From positions 124,001 to 188,000 of the forward strand of contig DASPLX010000037.1 in NCBI GenBank assembly GCA_035627375.1: a stretch of DNA of 64,000 bases, in the 5' to 3' direction. The notes under the pieces are model-generated. The model was not told where the DNA came from, ran no database searches, and worked only from the letters and a program-made list of their open reading frames with translations. The translations under genes were made by a program, and so were the position numbers. How positions within the stretch are numbered: the stretch's first letter is position 1; each line of letters begins with the position of its first letter. Origin of the DNA: DASPLX01 sp035627375 (lineage in GTDB: Bacteria > Pseudomonadota > Gammaproteobacteria > Burkholderiales > Burkholderiaceae_D). Of the stretch, positions 8,101 to 23,100 are shown in pieces.

Positions 8101-11100
8101 TCGCGACGGCCGCCTGCGCGCCACGACTCAGGACTACGGCAGCGCCGCGGCACGCACCACCGCGCGCCTCTACGACGCCAAGGGCCGCCTGTGGCGCAGC
8201 TACGACGGCGTCAATCGCGCCACTAGCTACCAGTACGATCATGCCGATCGCCTGATCAGCAGCACCGACTCGCTAGGCAACAGGACGGTGTACTACTACG
8301 ATGCGCATGGTCGCCTGACCCATACCATCAATGCGCTCGGCGAGACGCAGCGCACGGTTTACGACCAGTTCGGCCAAGCCGTGGAGAACATCCGCTATGC
8401 GGCGAAGATCAATACGTCGACCGTCCTGCCGACGCTGACCGGCGGCTTGGCGAACACCACGCTGCGGCAGGCGATCGACGCCATCTACAACGCCGCCAAT
8501 GACAGCCGTCTGCGCTGGAGCTACGATCGCGTCGGCCAACTGATGAGCGCGACCGATGCCCGCGGCAACGCCACCGTCCACGAGTACGATATCCTCGGCA
8601 ATCGCCGCCACAGCCGCCAGGCGCTTGGCGACGGCCGCACCCGGCACAGCAGCTACGAGTATGACCTGCGCGGCCGCCTGACCCGCAGCGCCGTCGATCC
8701 GAGCGGCATCGACGCCGAACAGCGCCTGTCCTACGACGCCTTCGGCCGCATCATCGCTCGCGAGGACGCGCGCCACGGCATCACGTTCACCAGCTACGAC
8801 CGTCTGGGCCGCGTCGTCACCGTCACCGATCCGCGCAACCACGCGCGCGTTTCCAGCTACGACGCCTTCGGCCGGGTCCTGACCCAGACCGACGCCCTGG
8901 GCAAGACCACCGCCACCAGCTACACCCCCGACAACCGCAGCGTCACCGTGCGCAGCCCCGAAGGCATCAGCGTCACCACCGAGTACAACAAGTTCGGCGA
9001 GCTCTACAAGCTCACCGACGGCAACGGCAAGACCACTACCTACGAATACGACAAGGCCGGACGCCTGATCAAGGTCACCTCGCCCAACAACGACGTCACC
9101 CGCACCGACTACGTCAGCAACCGCATGACCGTCACCGACCCCGGCGGCATGGTCACGGTGCATGTGTTCGACGCGGCCAACCGCACCAGCACCGTGACGG
9201 TCGATCCGAACGGGCTGAACCTGGTCACGCGCTACGACTACGACGGCAAGGGACAGCGGGTGAAGGTGATCGACGCCCTGGGCGTGGTCACCGAGACCGG
9301 GTTCGACCTGAACGGACACGTCAAGTCGGTGGTGATCGATCCGAACGGCCTGAACCTGCGCACCGAATACGTGAGCGACCCTCTGGGCAACCTGCTGAGC
9401 GTGACCGAAGGCGCGGGCAGCCCGGCGGCGCGCACCACGACCTACCACTACGACAAGCTGGGACGGCGCGACTGGGAGCGGGTCGACCCGAACGGCGCCA
9501 ACCTGCTCACCAGCTATACCTACGACGACGCCGGCAACCTGGTGGCCAAGACCGGCCCCGACGGGCGCATCCATCGCTACGGCTACGACGCGAACAACCG
9601 GCTGGTGCTCAGCGTGGACCCGGAGGGAATCGCCACGGTGCACGAATACGACGCCAACGGACGCCAGATCCGCAGCACGGTGCATGCGCGGCCGTTGTCG
9701 GGGCTGCCGGCGCCGGCGACGATGGCTGCCGGCGCGAACTGGGCGGCGGGGATCGTGCCGCAGCAGGACGACGCGGACCGTACCGACAGGACGGTGTACA
9801 ACAGCGACGGGCTGGTTCGTTACCGGATCGATGCCGGGCGGCGGGTGACCGGCTATGAATACGACGGCAACGGCAACGTGGCGCGGCAGACCCGCTACGC
9901 GCGCACCGATTGGACGCTGGATGCGCAACACCAGCTGAGCATCGGGAGCAGCCCGGAGGATCGGGTGACGGGGACGGTGTACAACGCGGTGAACCTGGCG
10001 ATCTGGGAAGTCGACGAGCTGGGGCGGGCGACGGGAATCGAATACGACAAGGCGGGGAGGGAGACGCGGCGCACGCAATACGCCACGCCGATCGCGTGGC
10101 CGCGCACGGCCCTGCCGCGGGAAAGCGACTTCACGGGGCTGAGCGCGACGGGAGCGCGGCGCAGCGGGAAGACGTATGACAAGGCGGGGCGGCTGAGGGC
10201 CGAAGTGGACGGCCTGGGGCAGGTGCGCAGCTACGAGTACGATAAGGCGAACCGTGTGACCGGGGTGACGTCGCATGCGGGGACAGTGTCGTGGAGCTCG
10301 ACGGTCGCGCTGGAAAGCCAGGTGGCGATACTGCTGGGAACGGGCAACAGCCTGAACCGGAAAGAAATCACGATCTACGACAAGGCCGGGAGGGAGGTAT
10401 ACCGGCTCAATGCGCTGAAGGAGGTGACGGCGACACGGTGCGACGCGAGCGGCCTGGTCGTCGGGAGCACGGCGTACGCGAAAGCATACACGGGGACGGC
10501 GTACGACAAGACGTCGCTGGATAATTTCTACGGGCTGGCGGCGAACCAGAGCGCGGACGACCGGAAGGTGGAAGTGGTGCGGGACAGCGCGGGGAGGGTG
10601 GCGTACGAGGTGGATGCGCAGCGCAACGTGACGCGCCACCGGTACGACAGCCTGGGGAATCCGGCGGGAAGCATACGCTATGCGAACGGTTATAGCGGGA
10701 CGGTGAACAAGGCGAATCTCGATGCCTGGTACAGTCCGACCGCCAACCCGTCGCATTTGAGCGCGCACGACCGCCAGACCGCGATCGTGGAAGACAAGGC
10801 CAACCGTCGCCTGTTCCGGATCGACGCCGAAGGCCATGTCGAACTGCAGCAGATGAACGAGTTCGGCGAGCTGGAAAGCAGCACGCTGCTCGCCGCCGCC
10901 ATCGCCGGATGGCGCAGCGGCGCCTCGGTGCCGAATGCCGGCGCGTTGGCCGACATGCTCGACGCCGGGCGCGACCGCACCAGCCATGTCGTCCGCAACG
11001 CCCTGGGCCAGGTGGTGCGTAGCATGAATGCCGCCGGCGAAGTGGTGGAATACCGTTACGGCGATTTCGGCGAAACGATCGAAACCAGGCGTTACGGCAC

Positions 11101-14100
11101 TGCGGGCGCCCTGGATGCCGCCGGCGCCATCGTCGTTCCCGCCAACGCGCCGCATCGCGTCGAGTACGCGCAATACGACGCCGCCGGCCGTATCTTGCGC
11201 AGCATGAATGCGGCCGGCGAGGCCACCGAGTATGCCTACAACAGTTTCGGCGACACCATCGCGACCAGGCGCTATGCCGCGCTCGGCGACTGGGACGAAG
11301 CAGCCCGGAAAATCGCCGTCGGCGCCGGCGACGCCGATCGTGTCGACTACGCCGACTACAATGCCCTGGGCCTGGTGACGCGCAGCATGAACGCGGCCGG
11401 CGAGGTGTGCGAATTCGTCTACGGCAATTTCGGCCAAGTAATCTCGACCAGGCACTATGCGAAGGCGGGCAGTTGGAACGGGACGACCAAGAGCATCGCC
11501 GTTCCCTCAGGCACGGCTTACCGCGCCAGCTATGTCCAGTACGACAGCCTTGGCCGGGCCGTGCGCACTCTGAACGCGGCCGGCGAGATCGGTGAAACTA
11601 TCTACGACAGTTTCGGCCAGGCAGTCTCGACCAGGCAATACGCGCAGGCCGGCAGTTGGAGCGACGACGCCAAGACCATCGTCATTCCCGACGGCGCGAC
11701 CTTCCGTGCCGACTACCGGCAGTTCGATCGCCTGGGCCGCATGACGCGCAGCATGAACGCCGCCGGCGAAGTCGCCGAGCAGATCTATGACAGCCTGGGC
11801 GACGTCATCGCGACCCGCCGCTATGCGAACCAGGGCAGCTGGGACAATAGGACGATCAGCGTGCAGGCGGGCAGCGCCGACCGCACCAGCTATGCGCAAT
11901 ACGACCGGCTGGGCCGCGTCACGCGCAACATGGATGCCGCGGGCGGCGTCACCGATACCGTCTACGGCAAGTTCGGCGAGTCGGTGGCCACCGTCCGGTA
12001 TGCCCGTGCCGGCATTTGGAACGACATCGCCAAGACGATCGCCGTCGACGGCGACGGCGCCGACCGCCGCAGCTACACCGAACGCGACGCCCTGGGCCGC
12101 GTGGTGCGGACGCTGGATGCGGAGGGCGGCGTGACCGAAGTCGGTTTCAACGGTTTCGGCGAGGTCATCAAGACCCGGCAATATGCCTTGAGCGGTTATT
12201 GGGACGGAACGGCGGAGACGGTGGTGACCGATCCGGACGCCGCCGACCGCTTCGGCTACTTGCAGCGCGACGTACTGGGCCGGGTGACGCGGAGCGTGGA
12301 TGCGCTCGGCAATGTCAGCGGCACGCGCTACGATCATTTCGGCAATGCGGTCGAAACGATCCGCTACGCGCGGGCCGGAAGCTGGAACGAAGCCCACCAA
12401 GCCATCGCGGTGGACGAAGACGGCGCAGACCGTTTCACTTGCACGGAGTACGATGCGCTGAACCGGATCGTGCGTACCTTGGATGCGCACGGCAACGTCG
12501 ACGAAACCACGTACGACGCGCTGGGCGACGCGATCAAGACCAGGCAGTACGCGCGGCCGGGAAGCTGGAACGACAGCACCAACAGCATCGGCGCGACCGC
12601 CGCCGCCGGGGATCGTATCGCTTATGTCCAATACGACGCCCTCGGCCGCGTCAAACGCGTCATGAATGCGCTGCGCGACGTCAAGGAGATCGAATACAAC
12701 CTGTTCGGCGAGGCGATCAAGACCAGGCACTATGCCGGGCCCGGCAACTGGGACGAGGCCAGCGGAACCGTCGGCGCGGCGGGCGGCAGCGGCGATCGCA
12801 TCGACTATGCGGCTTACGATGCGCGCGGACGCCTGACCAGGAGCATGAACGCGCTCGGCGAGGTCAAGGAAATCGCGTACAACCGTTTCGGCGACGCCAT
12901 TAAGACCACGCGGTATGCGGGCCAAGGCAATTGGAACGAAGCGACGCGCAGCATCGGCGTCGCCGCCGGCGAGGAGCGCATCGATTATGCCGAATTCGAT
13001 GCGCTGGGCCGCGTAGTGCGCCGCATGGATGCGCTCCTGCACGTCAGCGAGAATACTTACGACCGGTTCGGCAACGTCATCGTCAGCCGCGATTACGCCG
13101 GCCAGGGAGGCTGGAACGGCGCCGCCAACGCCATCGTCGTCGAGGCCGGCGCCGCCGACCGCGTCGAGTATGCCCAATACAATGCCTTGAACCGCGTCAC
13201 GCGCCGCATGGACGCGGCCGGGTGCGTCACCGGCACCTCGTACGGCCGGTTCGGCGAGGCCGTGGCGACGACCCGCTACGCCAACCTCGGCCATTGGGAC
13301 GGCGCCAGCGGCACGATCGAGGTCGACTGGGACACGAACGTCGACCGCACCAGCTACATGGAGCGCGACACGCTGGGCCGAGTGGTGCGCACGCTGGAAG
13401 CGACTCGTCCGCTCGATCGGATCGGGAGCGCCAAGGAGATCCGCTACAACCGCTTCGGCGAAGCCGTGGCAACCGTCGAATATGCATCGTCCGCGCGCTG
13501 GAACGGCGACGACAACCGGGTCGTCGTGCATGCCGACGCCGCCAAGGACCGCGTCGAGTACACGCAATACGATGCGTTGGGCCAGGTTGTGCGGCGCATG
13601 GACGCCATGAAAACCGTCACCGAGACCTTTTACGGCCGTTTCGGCGAGGCGACGGCGACGCGGCAGTACGCCGCCGCCGGCAGCTGGAACGGCGCCGAGC
13701 AGCGCATCGAGGTCGATTTCGACGGACGCCGCGACCGCCTCAGCTTCATGCAGCGCGATGCCCTGGGGCGCGTGGTGCGTACGCTGGACGCGACCAATCC
13801 GCTGGACAAGACCGGGATCGCCAGGGAAACCGTCTACAACCGCTTCGGCGAAGCGATCGCGACCACCTTGTACGCCCAAGCCGCCAGCTGGAACGCCGAC
13901 GACGGCACGGTGTCGGTGACCGCCGATGCCGTCAACGATCGCACCAGCCGGGTGCAATACGACGCCGCCGGCCGCGCCTGGAAGCGCATGGACGGCGAGC
14001 GGCAGGTCACGGAAACCACCTACGACCGCTTCGGCCAGGCACTCCGGGTCCGGCAATATGCGCGAGCCGGCAACTGGAGCGCCGATGGCGTCATCAGCGC

Positions 14101-17100
14101 CGACGCCGATCCGGCGGACCGCATCAGCGGCAGCGTGTTCGATGCGGCCGGCAACCAGCAATATGCCATCGATTGGAAAGGCGGCGTGACGCGCCTGGTC
14201 CGCAATGCTTTCGACGAAGTGGTGACGACGGTCGCTTATGCGGCGACCATCGCCTGGCCTGCGGAAGGCGCGGCGCTGGCGACGGCATTGACCGGCCTCG
14301 CCAACGGCGGCAATGCGCAAGACCGCTACAGCGGCGCGTTGCGCGACGCTCTCGGCCGGGTCAGCGCCAGCATCGACCCGAGCGGCAGGGTGACGCAAAT
14401 CGCCTATGACAATTTCGGCGACAAGACCGGCGAGACCGTCCGCGCGCAGCGCATCGCGCCCCTGTCGGCGACTCATCCGGTGCTGACGACGCAGGACGTC
14501 TCGGCCGTCCAGGCGCGCGCCGCCGATGCCCATACCGCCGTCGCTTATGATGCCGCCGGCCGCGCGGTGATGGAGATCGACGCCGATGGCAATATCCGCG
14601 AATTCGCCTATGACGGCTTCGGCCGCCGCACCCTGGTGATCGAACATGCGGCGCCGACGGCGCCGCGCAGCGCCGCCGACGGCGCACTGACCGCCGCCGA
14701 CGTGCAGGCGCTGACGGCGTTGGGCAAGCCGCTCGATCCGGCCGACCGTTACCTGGGAACGGCCTACGACGCCGACGGCCAGGTCAGCCATACGATCGAC
14801 GCCAAGGGCGCGGTGACCCGCATCCTGCGCAATCGCGCCGGCGAACAGAACGGCGAAGTGCGCTATGCCACGCTCATCGCCTGGCCGCAGGCGGCGGCAT
14901 CGCTCAACGAGTCGTTCGTGCAAGGCATCGTGAGTCCCGATCCGCTGAACGATCGCCACGAGGCCAGTTGCCTCGATACACTCGGCCGCGTCGTCGCCAG
15001 TATCGACGCCGGCGGCCGCGTGGTGCAATACGGTTACAACGCGGCCGGCCAGGTGACGAGCATCCTGCGACGGACCAGCCCGCTCGATCCGCGCACGGCG
15101 GATAACCCCGGATTGAGCCCGGACGATCTCGCGGCGATCGCGCCGAGTCCGGAAGATCGCTACGAAGCCAGGATGTACGACGACAACGGCCGGCTGACGG
15201 CGAGCGTCGATGCCTTGGGCGGACTCACGATCACGCGTTACAACGCCTACGGCGAGATCGCCGGCACCACGCAGCGCGCCAACCGGGTGCAGCCGGGCAA
15301 TGCCCCATGGCCGGCAGCACCGCTGTCGGAGGCCGCCTTGGCCGCGGCCGTCGGCGCTGTCGCGCCGCACGCAGACGACCGCAGCAGCTATACGTTCTAC
15401 CAGGGAGCGACGCGCTACGACATCGATGCCGAACGCCATGTCACGGCGACCATCGCCGACGCCTTCGGACGTCCGACGGCCGTGACCCGCTATCCGCAAT
15501 GCCTGGCGGTCGATCCGGCCGGCCTGGCGGCGATCACCGACGCCATGGTCGCCGGCCTGTCTGCGGCGGACAGCCAGGGCGTCGGTCCGGCCACCACCAT
15601 CACCCGGTACGACACGGCCGGCCGCGTCGTATCCGTCACCGATCCGCTCAATCGGATGACGACCACGGAATACGATACCGACAGCGCCATCGGTCAGACC
15701 GTCACGGTCGACGTCCCGGGAGCCGGCGGCTCCCATGTGACCCTGACGCGCGTCATCTGCGGTTCGGAACGAATCGTGCTGCCGGACGGTACGGTCACGC
15801 TGCGCGAATTCGATGCCGATGGCTTGCTGATCCAGCAGATCGAATCGTACGGCACCGCCGAAGCGGTCGCCACGCGCTATGCCTACAATGCCTTCGGCGA
15901 CATGGTGGCGGCGGTGGACGCACGCGGCATCGCTCTGGCGGAAAGCGACAGCGGTTGGGCCCGGCGCGAACGCGCCGCCCTCGGCTACCTGGAGTCCAGC
16001 TCCATGCTCGGCGCCGCGGACAAGCGCGCCCTGATGGCTCGCTATACCCTGGTCAAGACCTACGACTCGAACGGCCGGGTTACCGCGAGCGCCGATGCGA
16101 CCGGCGCCACCGTACGGATGACGTACGATAGCTTCGGCAACCTGGTCGAAGAGACGAATGCGTTGGGCGGCAAGACCCATAACTACTACGACAAGCTCGA
16201 CCGCCGGTGGCTCGCGATCGATGCCGCCCGCCGCTACACGAAGACCGTGTACGACGACGTGCGGAACCAGCGCATCGTCACGCACGGCGGCGTGGCGGCC
16301 GGCGTCGGCTATATGATCGGCCAGCCGCCGGCCAGCCTGTCGGCTCCGACCGATACCGTCGCAACCGCGCGCGACAAGCTCGACCGCGTGACGGAAACCA
16401 GGGAAACGCTGCCCGGCGAGGCAGAGCGCAAGGTCGTCGACGGGTACAACGTCTTCGGCGAGCGCGACGCGCGCACCGTCCACGACGCCGATTTCGGCAG
16501 CGCGACCACGATCTGCGAATACACCAAGCTCGGCCAGCTGCGCACCGAAATCGTACCGGGCATGACCAGCGACGGCCGGGCGGTGGTCAACAGCTATGTC
16601 TACGATGCGCGCGGCAACCTGATCGCCAAGCGCCTGGCGCAGGGTTCGGCGGACGAACGCGCCACGGTCCGCAGATACGATGCCGCCGGCCAGTTGCGGA
16701 GCGAAGGCCCGGCGAACGCGGTCATGGTCTTCACCGAAGCCGGGGGCTGGCAAAGCGCGACGCTGACCACGGAATACGCATACGATGCGCGCGGCCGCGC
16801 GGTGCAGATCAAGGATGCGGCCGGCAACATCAGCCGCACCTGGTACAACAGCCTCGGCCACGTCATCGGCACGGTCAACGGCGCCGGCACGCTGACCCGC
16901 ATGTGGACCGATCCGGCCGGCAATGCCTACCGCGTCGACATCTACGGCGACGCAGCGGCGGTGACGCCGGTGGCCATGATCGGCGACGTGGCGCAACCGG
17001 GACCGGTGCCGAGCGGTTCGATCAACAACATGCATTCGATCGCCTACCGCTACGACGGCGCCAACCGCAGGACCTCGTCGAAGATCGTCAATGTGCTGTT

Positions 17101-20100
17101 GGGCGAGCTCGACCGCGCGATGAACGCGGACGGCGGCTACGTCAGCTACTACGGCGACGTGACCGAGCAGACCGCGTACGACGCCGCCGGCAACGTGATC
17201 CGGCAGATCGATGCGCAAGGCAACGTGACGCGCAGCTGGTACGATGCCGTCGGCCGCAAGCTGCTGCAGGTGGACCAGGCCGGCTACGTGACGGCGTGGA
17301 GCTACACGTTGACGACGACCACCGAGAAGCGCTACGGCTCGGCGGTGACGTTGCCGGCCGCGGCGCTGGACGCCATGCCGGCGGCCGACGTGGAAGCCAA
17401 TGCGCTGGCCAACACCGGCACGGCCACGGGCAACGAGGCGCGCCAGGTGCGCACGACCGTGACCACGTACAACGGCCGTGGCGAGACGGTGAAGACGGAG
17501 GTGCAGACCGGCGCCGGCACAGCCATCACGACGTATGCTCATAACGGGCTCGGCCTGGTGGCGCGCAAGACCGATGCCGACGGCGTGACCACGACCTTCA
17601 AGTACGACGCCCTGGGACGCATGGTCAGGCAGACCGTGGAACTGGAAGTCATCGACGAGAACGGCGACAACGTCGGATGGCAGGCGGACGCAAGCGCGGC
17701 GTCGACGCAGGTCACCGATTTCGAGTACAACGGCGTCGGCGAAACGGTACGGACCATACGGCGCGGCGCGGATGGCCTGGCCGACCGCATCGTCATGCAA
17801 CGCTACAATGGCGCCGGCCAATTGATCGCGCAGAGCGATGCGGCCAACTATGGTTGGACCACTTTCGGTTACGACCGCGCCGGCCGGCGCAGCTGGGAGG
17901 CCAAGGTGCTGCAGGACGCGGACGGCAACCGCAAGGCGGTGGTGTCGAGCATCGTCCAGGATGCGGCCGGACGCGAATCGCGCCGCACCACTTTCACCAA
18001 GGCGGAAGCGTGGAGCGACCGGGACGGCATGCCCCAGGTCGACACCGGAGCCTGGGCACAGGCGGGCTGGACCGCCGGCACGGTGCAGGAATACCGCTAC
18101 GACAGCTATGGCCAATTGACCGCCAAGGGCGAGCGTGCCTACGGCGCCGCTTCCTACACCTTGCAGGAGTTCTTCGAATACGACAACGCGGGCCGCTTGT
18201 TCAAGACCAATAGCGGCGACGGCGCGACCAAGATCATCCTGCGCGACGCCCGCGGCAACGCGACCTTGACGCTGCGTTCGAGCGGTACGCTCGACTTGCG
18301 CCACCTGAGCCTGTCCCAGGTAGCCAACCTGTCGCCGGCGCAGTTGGCCGGCATGACGCTGACGGTATCGGTGTTCGATGCGCGCGGCTTGGCGGTCGAG
18401 ACCATCGTTCCGCGCGAGAGCGTGGCCGACGTCATGACTAGGATCGCCGAGCGCCTGGGCGCCGTGGAAAACAGCAATGGCGGCGTGACGCTGCAGGTCG
18501 ATGCATCGCGGGCGCCGTCGGCCGTACCGATTCCCACGCCCGGGGCGCAGACGCTGCAAGTCAGCATCGGTTCGCAATTGTTGGTCACCACGTCCACCGG
18601 CGTTCCGTCTTCGGCATTGGCATTGACTTATTCATCGGCGGTGACGGAAGCGGATCTCGATATGTTCAATCCGCCGGCGCCGTATGCCGTCTATTGCGCG
18701 TTGGCGCTGCGCAACATCACCGTGACCTTGCCGACGCTGCCGGGCATGGAAGACAACAACTATGTGGTCGTCTACAGCGACGGCCTGGGCTCGTTGCAGA
18801 CCGAAGTGGCGGGAACCGCCAGCCAGGCGACCATCAGCCTGCCGAACGGCAATTCCATCGCCGCCAGCCGCTTGGCGGCGGCGGGCGGCAATTTCACGGT
18901 CACGGTCTACAAGCGCGGCGGCGACGGCCAGCTGCTCCAGGTGGCCACCAAGAGCGATTCGCTGACGGCGGCCAACGGTCCCGACTATTACAGTCCGTGG
19001 CTCCGGTCAAACCTGCAGACCGTCACCTACACGCGCACGATCAACGGCGACCGCGAGGCGACGTTCACCTGTCCGCTGGTGCCGTCGGGCGTCCGCAGCG
19101 TCCAGGGCCGTACCGTCAATGCCCAGCTCCTGCAACTGACGCAATTGCCGTCCAACACCGCCGCCGTCAGTTTCGGCTACCGCCCTCTGGGCAGCACGAT
19201 CGCCTTCTTGCCGGCCGGCGCAACGCGCGTGTCGGCCGACGGCAGCCATTGGATGGTCGACTACAGCGCGTTCAACCAGGTGCCGGGCTTGTCCGACACC
19301 TATGAGTACGCCTATGCCGCGCTCGACGCCAACGGACGGCAGATATCCGGCGGCAGCGGACGCCTGACGATCAACGGCGCCGGCACGTCCGTCACGCCGG
19401 ATCCGCAGGTTTTCTCGAGCGTGGCGTCGGCCAGCGTGGCTGCGTCCGGCAGCGCGACCGGCGTCGGCTATCCCGGCCTCGACCTGGCCTACCAGATCTA
19501 TCACACTCCGCAATCTCCGATCGGCGACCGGGTCGATTCGGTGGTTATTCCGCTCACGACGCTGGCGGGCATGTCGGCGTTCGACACCGGCGGCGTGGAC
19601 CAATGGGAGGCCGAGCTGATCGATCCGCAGACCAATACGCTGTTGTACCGCGCCAACGCCGACGCCGGCGCTTCGGCGATCGTGATGCAGATCGGCGCCG
19701 ACCTGCCGTGGCGCAGTTACTCGCTGCGCTTGTACCGCCGCATCGACGACTTCGGCGCGCGCATCCAGTTGGCGACGGACAGCATGCGCATCCCGCTGGC
19801 GAGCGGCAATCCGGTGCCGGGCGCCATGTCGGTCATCGAGATACCGCCGCGCCTGGTGATCGGCGGCGTACCGGCCGGCACCGCCCAGGTCACGCTCGGC
19901 TGTCGTCCGGCGGGCAGCGGCGGCGCCATGCAATACGTGAACCTGCCGAACGCCGCGCTATTCGGCCATACGCGTCCGGACCTGTTCCACCTGCTGTTGC
20001 CCGAAGGAGGCTTCGCGCGCAACACGGCCTACGAGTTCGAGTATTTCGCGCTCGATGCGGGCGGCGTCGCGCAGGCGCGTAGCGGCGGCAATTTCAGCGT

Positions 20101-23100
20101 CGACAATGCCGGCAACGTCGCCGTATCGCACCAGGCGCCGTTGCCGGTCGGCGGCATCGGCAGCGCCCGCTTTCAGCCCAACGGCATCCTGTCGATCGTC
20201 GACGCCGGCCGCAGCGCGACGGCCGATCCGAACGCGGCGCCGACCGGCACCCACGCCAAGGTGAAATATCGCCTGGCCGGCAGCAGCAATTGGTCCGCCG
20301 ACGTCAACATGCGCCTCGACGGCCTGTTGCCGAACGCTTTCAACTGGAATTGCCAGGGCATGGCGGCCGGCATTTACGAGTACTGCGTGACGGTGCTGGA
20401 CGACAACGAGCGCGCCGTCAATCAGCTCGGCGGCCGCGTCCAGCTCGGAGCCTCCCCGGCGCTGTTGAGCTATGGGCGCTGGCAGGATTGCCCGGGCATG
20501 GTCAAGATCAAGGGCGTGCCGGCGGGCACCGCCTCGGTGCAGGTGGCGTTCACGCGGAACGGGGTCGTGACCCAAATCGCGGCGATCGCTTCGGCTTCCG
20601 ATCCGGGGTTGTTCTTCTGGGATCCGGCCAGTCACGGGCTGGCCGGCGCCGACGGCACCTATACCGTGACGGCAAAGAACGCCGACGGCGCCACGCTGGC
20701 CGCCTACGGCGGCGCGCTCAACCTGGGGCAGGGGGCCCAGACGGTGCGCGGCAATCGCGCCGGCGGTGCTTCGGCGGCTCGGGCCAACGTCGCCGCCTGG
20801 CAGTGGGAATTGAACGGGCTCGATCTTGGCGCCTTGTCGGTGCACCGGAAAACCAGCTACGACGCTTTCGGCGAGCAGATCGCGCAGACCGACGCGCTCG
20901 GCAACACGACGCAGATGCAATACGACGCGGCCGGCCGGTTGACGGCTCGCATCGCGCCCCGGAGCTCGATCGAAAACGCCGACGGCTCGACCACCGCCTT
21001 TACGCCGACCACGCGCTACGCCTATAGCGCGGGCGGCCGCGTGATCCGGGTCGTCGACGTGCTCGATGCCGACGATCCGGACAATGCCGCCAAGAACATC
21101 GTCGCGCGCTACAGCTACCTGGCCGGCGCGCAAGCCAAGGACGGCGGCCCGCTGGTCCACCGCGAGCTGCATGCCGACGACAGCGTCAAGACCATGCGTT
21201 ACAACGTGTTCGGCGAAGTCGACAAATCGACCGATGAGCGCGGCCATGCGACCGGTTACGAGTACGACAGGAACGGCAACCTGACCAAGCGGAAGCGTCC
21301 CACCGGCAGCAGCGGCGCGGAGGAATCCGACAGCTATACCTACGACGCCGCCGGCAACCGCACCAGTCACACGGTGCGCGGCAAGACCTACGGTGCCGGC
21401 ACGTTCGACCCCAACACCGGCTACTACATCGGTTCCTACACGGCCTACAGCGCGACCGACAAGTCCTATTACGATGCCACCGGCAGGGTGACGATGACCG
21501 TCTCCGCCGGCAACAAGGTAAAGCGCTACACCTATATCTATGACCAGAACGTCAAGGGCCTGAACGATCAGGCGGTGGGCGGCTACCGCCAAGTGGTCAG
21601 CGAAGACGGCAGCGGCGCGCCGCATGCGCAGGAGACTTGGACCTCCTACTTCGGGCAGAAGACCTATCACCGCGACTTCGGCGGCAACGAGACCTGGTAC
21701 CGTTACAACCAGGCCAACCTGATGCTGGCGGAGCAGCACCTGGCCGGCACCGGCGCGACGGCGCGGGTCAACAAACGCTACGACTACTATGCCAACGGCG
21801 CGCTCAAGAGCGTCGCCGACGAGGGCGTCAGCGTATTCCAGGGCGGACAGTTGACGCGCTACGGCTACGATGCGAACGGCCAGACCGTGTCGATCGCGTT
21901 GTCGAGCATCGACGGCAGATCGCACCTGTACAACGAAACCGCCATCCGGTACGACGGCAACGGCCGCCAGATCCGCGTCACGGACCGCCGCGCCGACGTC
22001 AGGTACAGTCACGACCAGGTCGGCAACATCCGCCACATGCATGCCGACTACAACCAGCTGGGTTGGCGGAGCGCATCGCAGGACTACTGGTACGCCTACG
22101 ACAAGATGAACCGCCAGACCGTCGCCATGGGCGGATGGGGCTACGATGCCGACGGCCGATTCCGCATCCTGGCAGGCGACTTCGGCGTCAACATCGCCTA
22201 CGACGCTGCCGGCAATCGCAGGGAAGTGGCCTACGGCATCCATGCCCAGGCGAACAAGAACAAGGGCGCGGTCCAGATCGAGACGTATACCTACGACGCC
22301 GACAACAACAACATCAAGGTCGATTACCGTCACGGCAACACGCATGCCGCCTCGTTCCACGTACGCAGCGGCAACGTCGCGATCAGCCAGGAAGTCAGCT
22401 ATGCGAATGCGTACTATTCCAGCCCGCGGCTGCGGGCCACGACCAAGACCACGTACGACGGCGACGGGAACATCGCGACGCGCGACACGCAGACGGCCGA
22501 CCTGACCTACAACGCCCCGGTCAAGCACAACATCGACGTCTACCACTACAGCGGCGGCGTACTGTCCTACATCGATCATACCCAGGAAACCCTGCAGCAC
22601 GAGGAGCCGGTGAACGGCAGCACCGTCAGCAGCGCCACCCACTACGGCTATGCCTGGGGCGACAGCGCGCGCCAGACCAGCTTCACCACCTGGCTGGACA
22701 ACAACGGCAACCGCGAGCAGCAATCGATGAGCCGGCTGACCTACGACTTCAACGGTCATTTGACCGTCAGCACCACCAATGACCTCGCGGGCAACGATCG
22801 CGGGCAGCGCGAAATCCGCTACATGGTCAACGGCGGCGGCCAGGTGTTGCAGAGCGACGAGTTTTTCCGGCCGCAGACTCCGGACGCCTCCCATCGCATC
22901 ACGCATTTCCACAACCAGTACGTCGCGACCGACAGGAAGACGGTCGGTTATCTGTCCAACCGCGGTTCGGAGGTCAGCAACTACACGGCGCCGACGACGG
23001 ACGATCCGGGCCTGCCTTCGCCACTGGCGACGACGGTGGCAGACTTCGACCAGAGCTTCGCGCCGATGAACCAGGCCAGCAACGCCAACATGGGCGGCGG

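Noticed and set aside
11006..14149. Repeats considered as a CRISPR array
   Set aside because: The unit length is about 183-186 bases, units are in frame, diverged and coding; there are no short identical repeats with unique spacers and no cas genes.
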